Notes under the pieces: model-generated
Seen by the model: the letters and a program-made list of their open reading frames with translations, nothing else
Database searches by the model: none
Told to the model about the DNA's origin: nothing
In this document: positions 9,075-17,558 of the stretch, in pieces
Numbering within the stretch: position 1 is the first letter of the stretch
Layout: each line of letters opens with the position of its first letter
Position numbers and translations under genes: made by a program
DNA from: Psychroflexus gondwanensis ACAM 44
GTDB lineage: Bacteria > Bacteroidota > Bacteroidia > Flavobacteriales > Flavobacteriaceae
Length of the DNA stretch: 64,000 nt
Direction of reading: 5' to 3'
NCBI RefSeq assembly: GCF_000355905.1
Contig: NZ_APLF01000003.1
Location: 1 to 64,000 of the forward strand

Positions 9075-9709
9075 ATGAAAACAACTAGAATCTTATTCTT
9101 ACTGTCTTTTTTATTCATTGGACTAAACTCAAAAGCACAAGATTGGGAAACCAATATTACCTTTAACCAAGGCAAACATTTTTAGTTGTGCTAATGCTTA
9201 ACAAAACAACTAGGTACGCAGTAAGTTCCTTGTCTAATGGAAGTAGTTTTAATATCAAGAAAAAAGGGTTAATGGAGAAACCTGAGTAGAGTAAAATACT
9301 AGAACCTGGCCAACGAATTTTAAGACCATTGGCTCCACTAATGGCGTCAACATATTTATAATAGAGAGTGACGATACACTAGTGGCCAATAACGGAATTG
9401 AGACTTGTCCCACCATCCCTTTGGGAACCACGGTACCGTTGCATGCTATTTATTTTTGTTAATGAAACTACTGGCTGGACAACTTCGGACTGTACCACAG
9501 TTTTAAAAACCATTAAGGTGGCAATATGGACAGATCTGTCGCCCACACCAGCTGGTGTTGGTGACATTGCAAATATTTATTTCATTAGTGAGGACAAAGG
9601 ATTTGTCTCAGGATTTAACTATTTGCAATTGAGTGAGGACGGGAGCCAAACCATGGAATATGTGGATGGATTTACACCTGCCCAAAGCTCTTTTCAGCTT
9701 CAGGACTAG
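9075..9709 (+). pseudogene. decayed YCF48/BNR-repeat secreted protein
   Basis: ATG at 9075 opens a clean signal peptide (MKTTRILFLLSFLFIGLNSK, then AQDWETN) that ends at a stop at 9185. Further on, 9440-9690 encodes VNETTGWTTSDCTTVLKT and GDIANIYFISEDKGFVSG plus LQLSEDG. This is the F-x-(S/N)-x-x-x-G-W/F-x-x-G repeat of YCF48-like (photosystem II assembly factor-type, BNR/sialidase-like) beta-propellers common in secreted flavobacterial proteins. Frames are interrupted several times, so the gene is dead. Its last part is short of the usual 300-plus residues and lacks a T9SS sorting tail. Confidence 0.6.
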
Positions 9710-9771
9710 ACAGGGTTTTAAGTTGAAATGAATTTAAGGTATTCCCCGAGCACAACTAAAGTGAGGAAGTT

Positions 9772-10473
9772 TTAAATCCCTTCCGCAATAGCGTAAAGTA
9801 ATTTTTTGTCTTCCAGTTTGATTCGTTTACCCGAAATAGAAACAGCGCCCTCCTTTTTTAGCTTGGTTAAAGTGCGAATAAGTAATTCTGTGGCGGTTCC
9901 TACAATATCTGCCAGATTTGATCTGGAGAGTTGAAGATACAAAAAGCCGTCTTCGTCGGTCCCAAAACTATCACCCAAATAGAGTAGGCCTCTAGCTAAA
10001 CGTTGACGCACGCTTTTTTGAGCCATATTGACAATGGTATGGTCGGCAGTTTTAAGTTCGGAGGCCATTCGCTTCAGTACAGTATTTGTAAATACTGGAT
10101 TTTGCATAAGACTCTCTTGGATGTGGTTTTTGGGTATATAACACACATCCATATCTTCTAAAGCTGTAGCCGATAAGTTGGTCTGTTCTGAAGTGATTAA
10201 AGATCGTTGGCCAAGAACTTCACCTTTACCAGCTAATTTCACAATTTGATCTTTACCATTATCGCTTAGCTTGGAAAGTTTTGAGATCCCACTGCGCACA
10301 CAATAAACACCACTCAACCGTTCCCCTTCTTTAAAAAGAATTTCCCCTTTTTTAACTTTCCTTGTTTCTTTATGATCAGACATTTGCTTTAACTCCTCTT
10401 TTTTAAGAGCTTTAAAACTATTGATTTGTCTAATGATACAATTTTCGCAGCGTGAATTTTCATGCTCCTCCAT
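9772..10473 (-). CDS. Crp/Fnr family transcriptional regulator
   Basis: A 233-residue regulator. The N terminus has RCENCIIR (C9 and C12), then a cyclic-nucleotide-binding-like beta roll (about 35-145: KKGEILFKEGERLSGVYCVRSG, EVLGQRSLI), a dimer helix and a Crp-type winged helix (about 160-225: LSRSNLADIVGTATELLIRTL is the recognition region). Only two N-terminal Cys are visible, so a full FNR-type 4Fe-4S ligand set is not evident. It lies divergent to the cbb3 oxidase genes, two of whose promoters carry TGAC-N4-GTCA-like sites, so it is the likely activator. The adjacent small membrane gene is 34 nt upstream on the same strand. Confidence 0.9.
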   Translation of the reverse strand: MEEHENSRCENCIIRQINSFKALKKEELKQMSDHKETRKVKKGEILFKEGERLSGVYCVRSGISKLSKLSDNGKDQIVKLAGKGEVLGQRSLITSEQTNLSATALEDMDVCYIPKNHIQESLMQNPVFTNTVLKRMASELKTADHTIVNMAQKSVRQRLARGLLYLGDSFGTDEDGFLYLQLSRSNLADIVGTATELLIRTLTKLKKEGAVSISGKRIKLEDKKLLYAIAEGI

Positions 10474-10493
10474 ATAGTCTAAATATAGTTGTT

Positions 10494-10515
10494 GAGAATA
10501 AGTGGTATTATTCTC
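10494..10515. promoter_or_regulatory. 8-bp inverted repeat upstream of the Crp/Fnr gene
   Basis: GAGAATAA (10494-10501) and TTATTCTC (10508-10515) are perfect inverted repeats with a 6-nt spacer, spanning the 34-nt gap between two minus-strand genes. It could be an autoregulatory operator or a weak transcription end; no T run follows. Confidence 0.4.
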
Positions 10516-10729
10516 CTAAATCAGGTCTATCTTCATAAAAGTCACTAAAAGTTTTCTCAGTAGTGTAATCATCTTTCAGGACTCTGTAGACACTATAAAC
10601 CAATGCTATTTGCCCCAGACAGGTTGCATAAAAAATCCATCCAAAAGACAAGTTCATCATTGCAAAAATAATCACAGTTAATAAGATGAATGTTGTAATA
10701 CCTAAGCATGTTATACCAGTAATCTTCAT
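10508..10729 (-). CDS. small two-TM membrane protein of the cbb3 locus
   Basis: A 73-residue protein with two hydrophobic helices (about 4-26 and 31-48: GITCLGITTFILLTVIIFAMM, GWIFYATCLGQIALVYSVYRV) and an acidic tail ending DFYEDRPDLGE. I do not recognise a named family. It is divergent from CcoI and directly upstream of the Crp/Fnr gene on the same strand, so a minor role in the oxidase locus is likely by context only. Confidence 0.65.
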   Translation of the reverse strand: MKITGITCLGITTFILLTVIIFAMMNLSFGWIFYATCLGQIALVYSVYRVLKDDYTTEKTFSDFYEDRPDLGE

Positions 10730-10805
10730 AATTTTTTTATTTTAATATAGCCATTTCTTTTCAGTAGTATATTAATTTATTCCTAAAAAAAAATTAATTG
10801 TCAAC

Positions 10806-10817
10806 TGACAAAAATCA
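10806..10817 (+). promoter_or_regulatory. FNR-like operator upstream of ccoI
   Basis: TGACAAAAATCA, a Crp/Fnr-type imperfect palindrome. It is followed at exactly 35 nt (start to start) by a -7-like box CATTTTTG at 10841-10848. If that box is centred at -7 the operator centre falls near -41, the class II activation position. The same arrangement recurs in front of ccoS. Confidence 0.65.
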
Positions 10818-10840
10818 TCTTTTAAGGATGCATTTCTTGG

Positions 10841-10848
10841 CATTTTTG
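10841..10848 (+). promoter_or_regulatory. -7 promoter element of ccoI
   Basis: CATTTTTG, one mismatch from TAnnTTTG, 20 nt before the ATG at 10869 and correctly spaced from the FNR-like site at 10806. Confidence 0.5.
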
Positions 10849-10868
10849 CAAGAGGAATAGAGTGAATT

Positions 10869-13301
10869 ATGGAAACTTGTTATCACTGTGGCGATACTTG
10901 CCCTGAACCAGCAATTGCACATCAAGAGAAATCTTTCTGTTGTAATGGTTGCAAAACTGTGTTTGACATTCTCAACGAGAATGATCTTACCTATTATTAT
11001 GATCTCCAGGCTACTCCCGGTAAAACCCCTCTAGATTTTGAAGGCCGTTTTGATTATCTAGATAATCAAAATATTATAGATCAGTTATTGGAGTTCGACG
11101 AGCAGGAGACCCAAGTTGTTTCATTTGTTATCCCTAACATTCATTGTAGCTCTTGCATTTGGGTGCTCGAAAACTTAGATAAACTGCATCCAGCCGTTAA
11201 AAGTGGTCTAGTGAATTTTCCTCAGAAATCTATTCGTATTTCTTATGATTCTTCAGAGATCTGCTTGAAGGAATTGGTTCTTCTGCTTTGTAGAATTGGC
11301 TACGAGCCCAATATATCTTTGGAAGATTTCAGTAAAAAAGAAAAAAACATAGACCGATCTCTTATCTATAAACTGGGAGTTGCGGGGTTTGCCTTTGGTA
11401 ATATTATGTTTTTGTCCTTTCCAGAATATTTTGAAGTGAGTGAGTTCTGGCTAGACGAGTTTAAATTTTTATTTCGCTGGTTGATGTTTGTCTTTGCGTT
11501 ACCGGTGGTTTTCTACTCGGCGAGAGATTATTTTATTTCAGCCTATAAAGGCTTGCGTGTTGGAATTTTAAATATAGACGTGCCTATTGCTATTGGAATT
11601 TTGGTATTATTCCTTCGCTCTACCTTAGAAATAATAATGGATTGGGGGACAGGCTTTTTCGATAGTATGGTAGGTTTGGTATTTTTTTTATTGCTAGGAA
11701 AGTTTTTTCAGCAAAAAACGTATGCTTTTCTATCTTTTGAGCGAGACTACAAGTCCTATTTTCCCATTGCAGTCACTCAGCTTATCAAAAGTGAGTCTGC
11801 TGTCGATGAAGACACTTGCGTTAGTCAAAGTGAACCTACCGAAACAAAACGAATTGAACTTCAAACCCCTGTTTACGAGATCCAACCCGGCGACCGCATC
11901 TTGATTCGAAATCACGAGCTTATTCCTACAGACGGAATTTTGATGAAGGGAAATGCATTAATCGATTATAGTTTTGTTACTGGTGAAGCTGCTCCAGTTG
12001 CTAAAAAATTAGGGGATAAAATCTATGCAGGAGGGAAGCAAAAAGCTGGAATCATAGAAATAGACGTGACTAAAGCCGTTGAGCAAAGCTATCTTACTCA
12101 ACTTTGGAATAATGAAGTGTTTAGTAAGACCAAAGCCACTCCTTTCGAAAACCTAACCGATCAGATTAGTCGTCGCTTTACCATTAGTATTTTAAGCATA
12201 GCCTTTGTTGCTACGATTATTTGGCTCTTTTTGGATCCCTCAAAAGCCTTCAATGTGTTCACTGCAGTTTTAATCATAGCCTGCCCTTGCGCCATTGCTT
12301 TAGCGGCTCCCTTTACGTTAGGAAACATGTTGCGTATTTTTGGTAAACAACAGCTGTACCTCAAAGACAGTAGTCTTATCGAGCAAATGGCTCAAGTTGA
12401 CACGGTGGTTTTTGATAAAACAGGAACACTCACTTCACATCAGAAGAATCTCATCGTTTATAAAGGAGTAACACTCACCGAAAATGAGCAGCAAGTTCTT
12501 ACGAGTACTTTAAGGGCGTCCAACCACCCTTTGAGCAGGGCATTGTATGAAATGCTTCAAAGTCAGGGTATTTGTACGTTAGATAATTTTAACGAAGTAA
12601 CAGGAAAGGGTGTTGTTGGAGTTTACGGTAGTACGAGTGTAAAGGCTGGTAGCTATGCTTTTGTAGGTCGTGGGGAGCAAGAAGAAGATGCTACAAACAC
12701 AGAAGTCCACGTAAGTACTAATGATGAATACAAAGGCTCTTATGTCTTTTATAACAATTATAGGGAAGGAATGGAGGCCTTATTTTCTGAAATGAGCAAC
12801 ACAGCAGAACTGGTTATACTTTCCGGTGATAATGATGGTGAAAAAAACTATCTCAAAAGTATCTTACCAAAATCGGCACAATTGAAGTTCAATCAAAAAC
12901 CCGATGACAAATTAAATTTCATAGAAGCGCTTCAGCAGCAAGGAAAAAAAGTAATGATGATCGGTGATGGTCTTAATGATGCCGGAGCCTTGGCTCAAAG
13001 TAATATCGGTATAGCTGTTTCTGAAAATGTGAACGTATTTTCTCCAGCTTGCGATGGGATTATCGATGCGAGTAAATTAAAAGAATTACCTGCTTTTATG
13101 TCGCTTTCAAAAGCGTCTGTCCGCGTCATTAAATACGCTTTTATCTTTTCTTTATTTTATAATCTCATTGGCCTCGGCTTTGCCCTTACGGGCAATTTAT
13201 TGCCTGTGGTAGCGGCTATCTTGATGCCATTAAGTTCTATCAGTATTGTCATTTTTACAACACTTAGCACTTTTTTATTAGGCAGGAAATTCAACTTTTG
13301 A
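10869..13301 (+). CDS. ccoI: CcoI/FixI-type copper-translocating P1B ATPase
   Basis: An 810-residue P-type ATPase that supplies copper for cbb3 oxidase assembly at the inner membrane. The N terminus has a Cys cluster typical of the CcoI branch (CYHCGDTC residues 4-11; CCNGC residues 24-28), then a heavy-metal-associated domain with IHCSSCIW near 93-100. TM helices flank the ion-site motif CPCAIALA (about 470-477). The phosphorylation motif DKTGTLT (about 516), TGEA actuator loop and GDGLNDAGAL hinge are intact. Length is normal. Genes for CcoS and CcoNOQP follow on the same strand. The promoter carries an FNR-like site, consistent with induction at low oxygen. Metal specificity is inferred from the CPC motif and neighbours. 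Confidence 0.95.
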   Translation: METCYHCGDTCPEPAIAHQEKSFCCNGCKTVFDILNENDLTYYYDLQATPGKTPLDFEGRFDYLDNQNIIDQLLEFDEQETQVVSFVIPNIHCSSCIWVLENLDKLHPAVKSGLVNFPQKSIRISYDSSEICLKELVLLLCRIGYEPNISLEDFSKKEKNIDRSLIYKLGVAGFAFGNIMFLSFPEYFEVSEFWLDEFKFLFRWLMFVFALPVVFYSARDYFISAYKGLRVGILNIDVPIAIGILVLFLRSTLEIIMDWGTGFFDSMVGLVFFLLLGKFFQQKTYAFLSFERDYKSYFPIAVTQLIKSESAVDEDTCVSQSEPTETKRIELQTPVYEIQPGDRILIRNHELIPTDGILMKGNALIDYSFVTGEAAPVAKKLGDKIYAGGKQKAGIIEIDVTKAVEQSYLTQLWNNEVFSKTKATPFENLTDQISRRFTISILSIAFVATIIWLFLDPSKAFNVFTAVLIIACPCAIALAAPFTLGNMLRIFGKQQLYLKDSSLIEQMAQVDTVVFDKTGTLTSHQKNLIVYKGVTLTENEQQVLTSTLRASNHPLSRALYEMLQSQGICTLDNFNEVTGKGVVGVYGSTSVKAGSYAFVGRGEQEEDATNTEVHVSTNDEYKGSYVFYNNYREGMEALFSEMSNTAELVILSGDNDGEKNYLKSILPKSAQLKFNQKPDDKLNFIEALQQQGKKVMMIGDGLNDAGALAQSNIGIAVSENVNVFSPACDGIIDASKLKELPAFMSLSKASVRVIKYAFIFSLFYNLIGLGFALTGNLLPVVAAILMPLSSISIVIFTTLSTFLLGRKFNF

Positions 13302-13428
13302 CTTTGAAAAAAAATGAAAAAAGGAAGTCTTGAAAAGTCAATTTTGAGTTGAACCTATAGACGAGAACCAATTTGGACAGCTGTAATAGCCAGATAAATG
13401 TTATTTTTTTTAACTATTTCTCAACAAC

Positions 13429-13440
13429 TGACAAAAGTCA
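13429..13440 (+). promoter_or_regulatory. FNR-like operator upstream of ccoS-ccoNOQP
   Basis: TGACAAAAGTCA, close to a perfect TGAC-N4-GTCA palindrome. The following ATCTTTTAA extends the match with the ccoI copy (10806). Start-to-start distance to the -7 box is again 35 nt. Confidence 0.75.
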
Positions 13441-13463
13441 TCTTTTAAAGATAATCATCATGA

Positions 13464-13471
13464 TATTTTTG
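13464..13471 (+). promoter_or_regulatory. -7 promoter element of ccoS-ccoNOQP
   Basis: TATTTTTG, an exact TAnnTTTG box, 20 nt before the ccoS ATG at 13491, the same leader length as for ccoI. Confidence 0.65.
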
Positions 13472-13490
13472 CAACATAATTAAACTAAGT

Positions 13491-13718
13491 ATGAGCATCA
13501 TTTATTTATTAATCAGCGTAAGTGTTTTAGTGGCTATCATTTTTTTTATCGCTTTTGTATATTCTGTAAAAAAGGGGCAGTACGATGACACCTATACACC
13601 TTCGGTACGTATGCTTTTTGATAATGAATTGGTAAAGACTAAAACTCAAAAAGGAAAGCTAAACAGTGAAAAATCAAAAAAAGACTCAAGCAAATCCGAA
13701 ACTACTCCTCCTAAATAA
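13491..13718 (+). CDS. ccoS: cbb3-type oxidase assembly protein CcoS
   Basis: A 75-residue single-span membrane protein. MSIIYLLISVSVLVAIIFFIAFVYSV is the TM helix, followed by KKGQYDDTYTPSVRMLFDNE, the typical CcoS GQ(F/Y)DD motif. CcoS is needed for cofactor insertion into cbb3 oxidase. The Lys/Ser-rich tail is longer than in the shortest CcoS proteins. It starts 20 nt behind a -7 box with an upstream FNR-like site and precedes ccoNO by 79 nt. Confidence 0.92.
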   Translation: MSIIYLLISVSVLVAIIFFIAFVYSVKKGQYDDTYTPSVRMLFDNELVKTKTQKGKLNSEKSKKDSSKSETTPPK

Positions 13719-13797
13719 GAGAGAGGTGTTGAGGAATCTATATTTCAAAACCAAGAACTTAATATCAAAATCAACTTAATTCATTAACTAATAGAAT

Positions 13798-16002
13798 ATG
13801 CAAACAGAACAATTTTACTACGATAATAAGATCGTGAAGAAGTTCGTAAATGCCACCATATTTTGGGGTATTGTAGGAATGTCCGTTGGACTATTGCTAG
13901 CCTTTATGTTTTTATTTCCCAACATAACAGACGGAATTTCGTGGTTGAGTTTTGGACGGTTACGTCCACTTCATACCAATGCCGTCATCTTCGCCTTTGT
14001 AGGTAATGCTATCTTTGCTGGGGTTTATTATTCATCACAGCGGTTATTAAAAGCGCGTATGTGGAAAGATTGGTTGAGTAACCTTAACTATTGGGGTTGG
14101 CAAGCCATTATAGTTGGTGCAGCAATCACTTTACCATTAGGTTATACAACTTCAAAAGAGTATGCAGAGCTAGAATGGCCTTTTGATATTGCCATTGCAA
14201 TAATCTGGGTAGCGTTTGGCGCCAACCTAATCGGGACTATTTTAAAAAGAAGACAGCGTCATCTCTATGTAGCGATTTGGTTCTACTTAGCAACTTTTGT
14301 GACCGTGGCTGTTCTTCATATTATAAATAGTGTAGAGTTGCCTATTAGCATTTTAAAAAGTTACTCGGTCTACGCAGGAGTTCAAGATGCTTTGGTACAA
14401 TGGTGGTATGGACACAATGCGGTTGCATTCTTCCTCACTACTCCTTTCCTTGGCTTGATGTATTACTTTGTCCCTAAAGCGGCAAATAGACCTGTATATT
14501 CTTACAAACTTTCTATCGTTCACTTTTGGTCGTTGATTTTTATCTATATCTGGGCAGGACCTCACCACTTGTTATATACTTCATTACCAGATTGGGCACA
14601 AAATCTGGGTGTCGCTTTTTCTATAATGCTTATTGCTCCGTCTTGGGGTGGTATGATAAATGGGCTTTTAACCTTACGTGGAGCTTGGGATAAAGTGCGT
14701 ACCGATCCAGTTCTTAAATTTATGGTAGTGGCTATTACCTGTTATGGTATGGCAACTTTTGAAGGTCCTTTGCTTTCGCTTAAAAATGTAAACGCCATCG
14801 CTCACTACAGCGACTGGATCATTGCACACGTTCACGTGGGCGCCTTAGGCTGGAATGGATTCTTGACTTTTGGTATGATTTATTGGCTGGTGCCTAGACT
14901 TTTCAAAACGTCGTTATGGTCTATCAAATTAGCCAATGTTCACTTTTGGGTGGGGACCTTAGGTATTATTATGTACGCCTTACCAATGTACGTTGCAGGG
15001 TTTGTACAAGCCTCTATGTGGAAGCAATTTAACCCAGATGGAACCCTTATGTATGGTAACTTTTTGGAAACACTCAACGAAATTATTCCTATGTATTGGA
15101 TGCGAGCAATAGGGGGAACTCTCTATATTCTAGGAGCCTTTGTTATGCTTTATAATGTTGTAAGAACCGTAAGACAAGGAGGCGAAGTTACCGACGAATT
15201 AGCGGAAGCTGAACCACTACAAAAAGTCACTAGAAAACGTACTGCTAAAGAAGGTTACCACACTTGGTTGGAAAGACGACCAGTGAAACTAACCATTTTT
15301 GCGACTATCGCTATTTTAATAGGAGGTATGGTACAAATTATACCCTCACTAATTGTAGATGATTATGTTCCCATTATATCTACAGTAAAACCTTATACGC
15401 CTTTAGAACTTGAAGGTCGAGATCTTTATATCCGAGAAGGTTGTGTGTCCTGCCATTCGCAGATGATACGTCCCTTCCGAAGTGAAGTAGAACGCTATGG
15501 AGATTATTCTAGATCTGGAGAATATGTCTACGATCATCCGTTCCTATGGGGAAGTAAGAGAACAGGCCCAGATCTATTTCGTGTTGGTGGAAAATACAGT
15601 GACAACTGGCACTTAAATCACTTCTACGATCCGCAAAGCACCTCATCGGGTTCTATAATGCCATCCTATAAATGGCTCATCAACAGCAAACTTGATAAGA
15701 GTCAGACGGAGGACAAAATGGAAGCCATGATCACACTTGGAGTTCCTTATAGCTTGGAAGAGGTGGAGCGTGCTCAAGAATGGATGTTAGAACAAGGCGC
15801 GCAAATTGAGGAAAATCTATATTCAGATCCCGATTTTGTAAAAACGTATGAAGCCGATAAAAAGTATGCCGCAGAAAATGGAGAAGATTTTGTGGAAATG
15901 CGTAACCGTGAAGTGGTTGCTCTTATCGCTTACCTGCAACGTTTGGGAACGGATCTTAAAATTAAGTCTCCAGACGATGTCACATTAACCGAAAACCAAT
16001 AA
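13798..16002 (+). CDS. ccoN: fused cbb3 cytochrome c oxidase subunits I and II (CcoN-CcoO)
   Basis: A 734-residue fusion. Residues about 1-470 are the CcoN haem-copper oxidase core with many TM helices and haem/CuB-site His motifs (VQWWYGHNAVAFF, GPHHLLYT, IIAHVHVGALGWNGF). After a linker the CcoO part starts near residue 490 with a TM anchor and carries the haem c motif CVSCH (C549, C552, H553) and MIRPFRSEVERYG. The enzyme reduces oxygen to water at the inner membrane with high oxygen affinity and pumps protons. The N-O fusion is the usual Bacteroidota form. ccoQ follows 2 nt later and ccoP overlaps ccoQ, so N/O, Q and P are one translational unit. Confidence 0.96.
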   Translation: MQTEQFYYDNKIVKKFVNATIFWGIVGMSVGLLLAFMFLFPNITDGISWLSFGRLRPLHTNAVIFAFVGNAIFAGVYYSSQRLLKARMWKDWLSNLNYWGWQAIIVGAAITLPLGYTTSKEYAELEWPFDIAIAIIWVAFGANLIGTILKRRQRHLYVAIWFYLATFVTVAVLHIINSVELPISILKSYSVYAGVQDALVQWWYGHNAVAFFLTTPFLGLMYYFVPKAANRPVYSYKLSIVHFWSLIFIYIWAGPHHLLYTSLPDWAQNLGVAFSIMLIAPSWGGMINGLLTLRGAWDKVRTDPVLKFMVVAITCYGMATFEGPLLSLKNVNAIAHYSDWIIAHVHVGALGWNGFLTFGMIYWLVPRLFKTSLWSIKLANVHFWVGTLGIIMYALPMYVAGFVQASMWKQFNPDGTLMYGNFLETLNEIIPMYWMRAIGGTLYILGAFVMLYNVVRTVRQGGEVTDELAEAEPLQKVTRKRTAKEGYHTWLERRPVKLTIFATIAILIGGMVQIIPSLIVDDYVPIISTVKPYTPLELEGRDLYIREGCVSCHSQMIRPFRSEVERYGDYSRSGEYVYDHPFLWGSKRTGPDLFRVGGKYSDNWHLNHFYDPQSTSSGSIMPSYKWLINSKLDKSQTEDKMEAMITLGVPYSLEEVERAQEWMLEQGAQIEENLYSDPDFVKTYEADKKYAAENGEDFVEMRNREVVALIAYLQRLGTDLKIKSPDDVTLTENQ

Positions 16003-16004
16003 TT

Positions 16005-16193
16005 ATGTTGAAATATATAAAAGGTAATTTGGAAAATATAGATGGGGTAGAGATCTACCCTATCATTTCCTTAGTCATATTCTTCGTCTTTTTTGTTGCT
16101 CTTTTCTGGTGGGTATTCACTACCAAAAAGGAGCATATTGAGGAAGTAAGTAATATCCCATTAGAGAATAACCCAAAAGATGACATCTTATGA
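16005..16193 (+). CDS. ccoQ: CcoQ-like cbb3 oxidase subunit
   Basis: A 62-residue protein with one TM helix (about 21-43: IYPIISLVIFFVFFVALFWWVF) followed by TTKKEHIEEVSNIPLE. Size, position between CcoNO and CcoP and the FWWVFTTKK motif fit CcoQ/FixQ, a small stabilising subunit. Its stop overlaps the ccoP start (ATGA at 16190-16193). Confidence 0.85.
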   Translation: MLKYIKGNLENIDGVEIYPIISLVIFFVFFVALFWWVFTTKKEHIEEVSNIPLENNPKDDIL

Positions 16194-17167
16194 AGACAGC
16201 AGCATTTTTAAGAATAATAGGTTTTGCAATTTTTGGATTTTTATTCCTGCATTATATTGGGACAACAGGGGAGGCTTCTATATTTATAGAGAAACCTTGG
16301 TTGTGGGGAGCATTCGGAATACTCATGCTTATTTACATTGCAGGAGAAGTCTGTATTGCAGCACTAAGTAGCATATTGTATAGAAGTTTAAAACCTGAAA
16401 AGCAGGCAAAATACGATGAGGACCTCGTTCTGGCCAAAGAAAACCAGTTCAGTTGGATTAAGACGACTTACAAAAATCTGCTGGGAACTAAACCTGTAGA
16501 AGAAGAAGGTGAGATTGTTTTGGATCATAACTATGATGGTATTCGCGAGCTGGATAACAAATTACCACCATGGTGGGTTTATGGATTTTACGCAACTATC
16601 ATTTTTGCTATTGCTTATATGGTTAATTACCATGTTTTTGACGGCACCGATCAAATTGAAGAATATCAAATTGCACTAGCCGAAGCGAAAATTGAAATTG
16701 AAGACTATAAAAAGACAGCAAAAGATCTCATCGATATAAATACAGTCGTACGACTTACTAAAGCTAGTGATTTAGATGCTGGTAAGGGTATTTTTACTGG
16801 TAATTGCGTCGCTTGCCACAAGGCAGATGGCGGCGGTGGTATAGGTCCAAACCTTACCGATGACCATTGGATATTAGGCGGAGGAATAAAAAATGTATTT
16901 GAGGTTATTTCTGAAGGTGGTCGTGCTGGTAAAGGCATGGTGTCTTGGAAGGCTGAATTGAAGCCTGCTGAAATGGCACAGGTAGCTAGCTATGTTTTGA
17001 GCTTACATGGAACCAATCCTGCAGACCCAAAAGAACCAGAAGGTGAAATTTGGGTAGACCCGTCGGCACCTGTAGAAGAGGTAGAGGTGAACGTTAAAGA
17101 CGACAAAGAAGTTGAGGTGATGATAGAAGATCAGCCTGTGACTGGAGATGTGGTTAAAGAAGAGTAA
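16190..17167 (+). CDS. ccoP: cbb3 oxidase subunit III, cytochrome c (CcoP)
   Basis: A 325-residue protein. There are two N-terminal TM helices (about 7-25 and 33-56), then the CcoP N-terminal motif DGIRELDNKLPPWWVYGFY with a third TM segment (about 125-147), and a cytochrome c domain with CVACH (C206, C209, H210). Only one CxxCH is present; Bacteroidota CcoP proteins usually carry a single haem, unlike the dihaem proteobacterial form. The acidic tail (EEVEVNVKDDKEVEV) is low complexity. It carries electrons to CcoO/N. Start ATG overlaps the ccoQ stop. Confidence 0.95.
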   Translation: MKTAAFLRIIGFAIFGFLFLHYIGTTGEASIFIEKPWLWGAFGILMLIYIAGEVCIAALSSILYRSLKPEKQAKYDEDLVLAKENQFSWIKTTYKNLLGTKPVEEEGEIVLDHNYDGIRELDNKLPPWWVYGFYATIIFAIAYMVNYHVFDGTDQIEEYQIALAEAKIEIEDYKKTAKDLIDINTVVRLTKASDLDAGKGIFTGNCVACHKADGGGGIGPNLTDDHWILGGGIKNVFEVISEGGRAGKGMVSWKAELKPAEMAQVASYVLSLHGTNPADPKEPEGEIWVDPSAPVEEVEVNVKDDKEVEVMIEDQPVTGDVVKEE

Positions 17168-17182
17168 TACTGAAGTCTAAAG

Positions 17183-17479
17183 ATGAAAGAAGTAGCGGAA
17201 AATTTAAAAGTAAGTGATCAGCCTGTCATGAAAACTATTTATGAAGAAGGAGATACGACCGTCATTGCTATAGGTTTAGGACGTGGAGTGGAATTGGCAG
17301 AACACTTAGCTCCTTGTAAAGCTAAATTAATGGTGGTACAAGGTGAAATTGATTTTAATACTGAAACAGAGAGTAGACGTTATGCTTGTTTTGAAAGTTA
17401 TGATATTCCTATGAACCTAAGACACAGTCTTGTGGCCTGGGACGATGCTATAGTTCTACTTTTTTTAACTGAGAAATAG
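17183..17479 (+). CDS. small cupin-fold-like protein in the cbb3 operon
   Basis: A 98-residue soluble protein starting 16 nt after ccoP. It has the strand pattern of a short cupin (KTIYEEGDTTVIAIGLGRGVELAEHLAPCKAKLMVVQGEIDF, then MNLRHSLVAWDDAIVLLFL). The usual metal-binding His pair is largely missing: only one His in the first motif (AEHLAP) and one in the second (RHSL). I cannot assign a function. Its place between ccoP and ccoG suggests a role in oxidase expression or redox sensing; this is context only. Confidence 0.75.
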   Translation: MKEVAENLKVSDQPVMKTIYEEGDTTVIAIGLGRGVELAEHLAPCKAKLMVVQGEIDFNTETESRRYACFESYDIPMNLRHSLVAWDDAIVLLFLTEK

Positions 17480-17558
17480 GCAACCTTAATGATTAACACT
17501 ATAAAGCTCCAAAAGATCAAAATGTAAATGCTGATCTATACCGGCAAAACATAAACTA

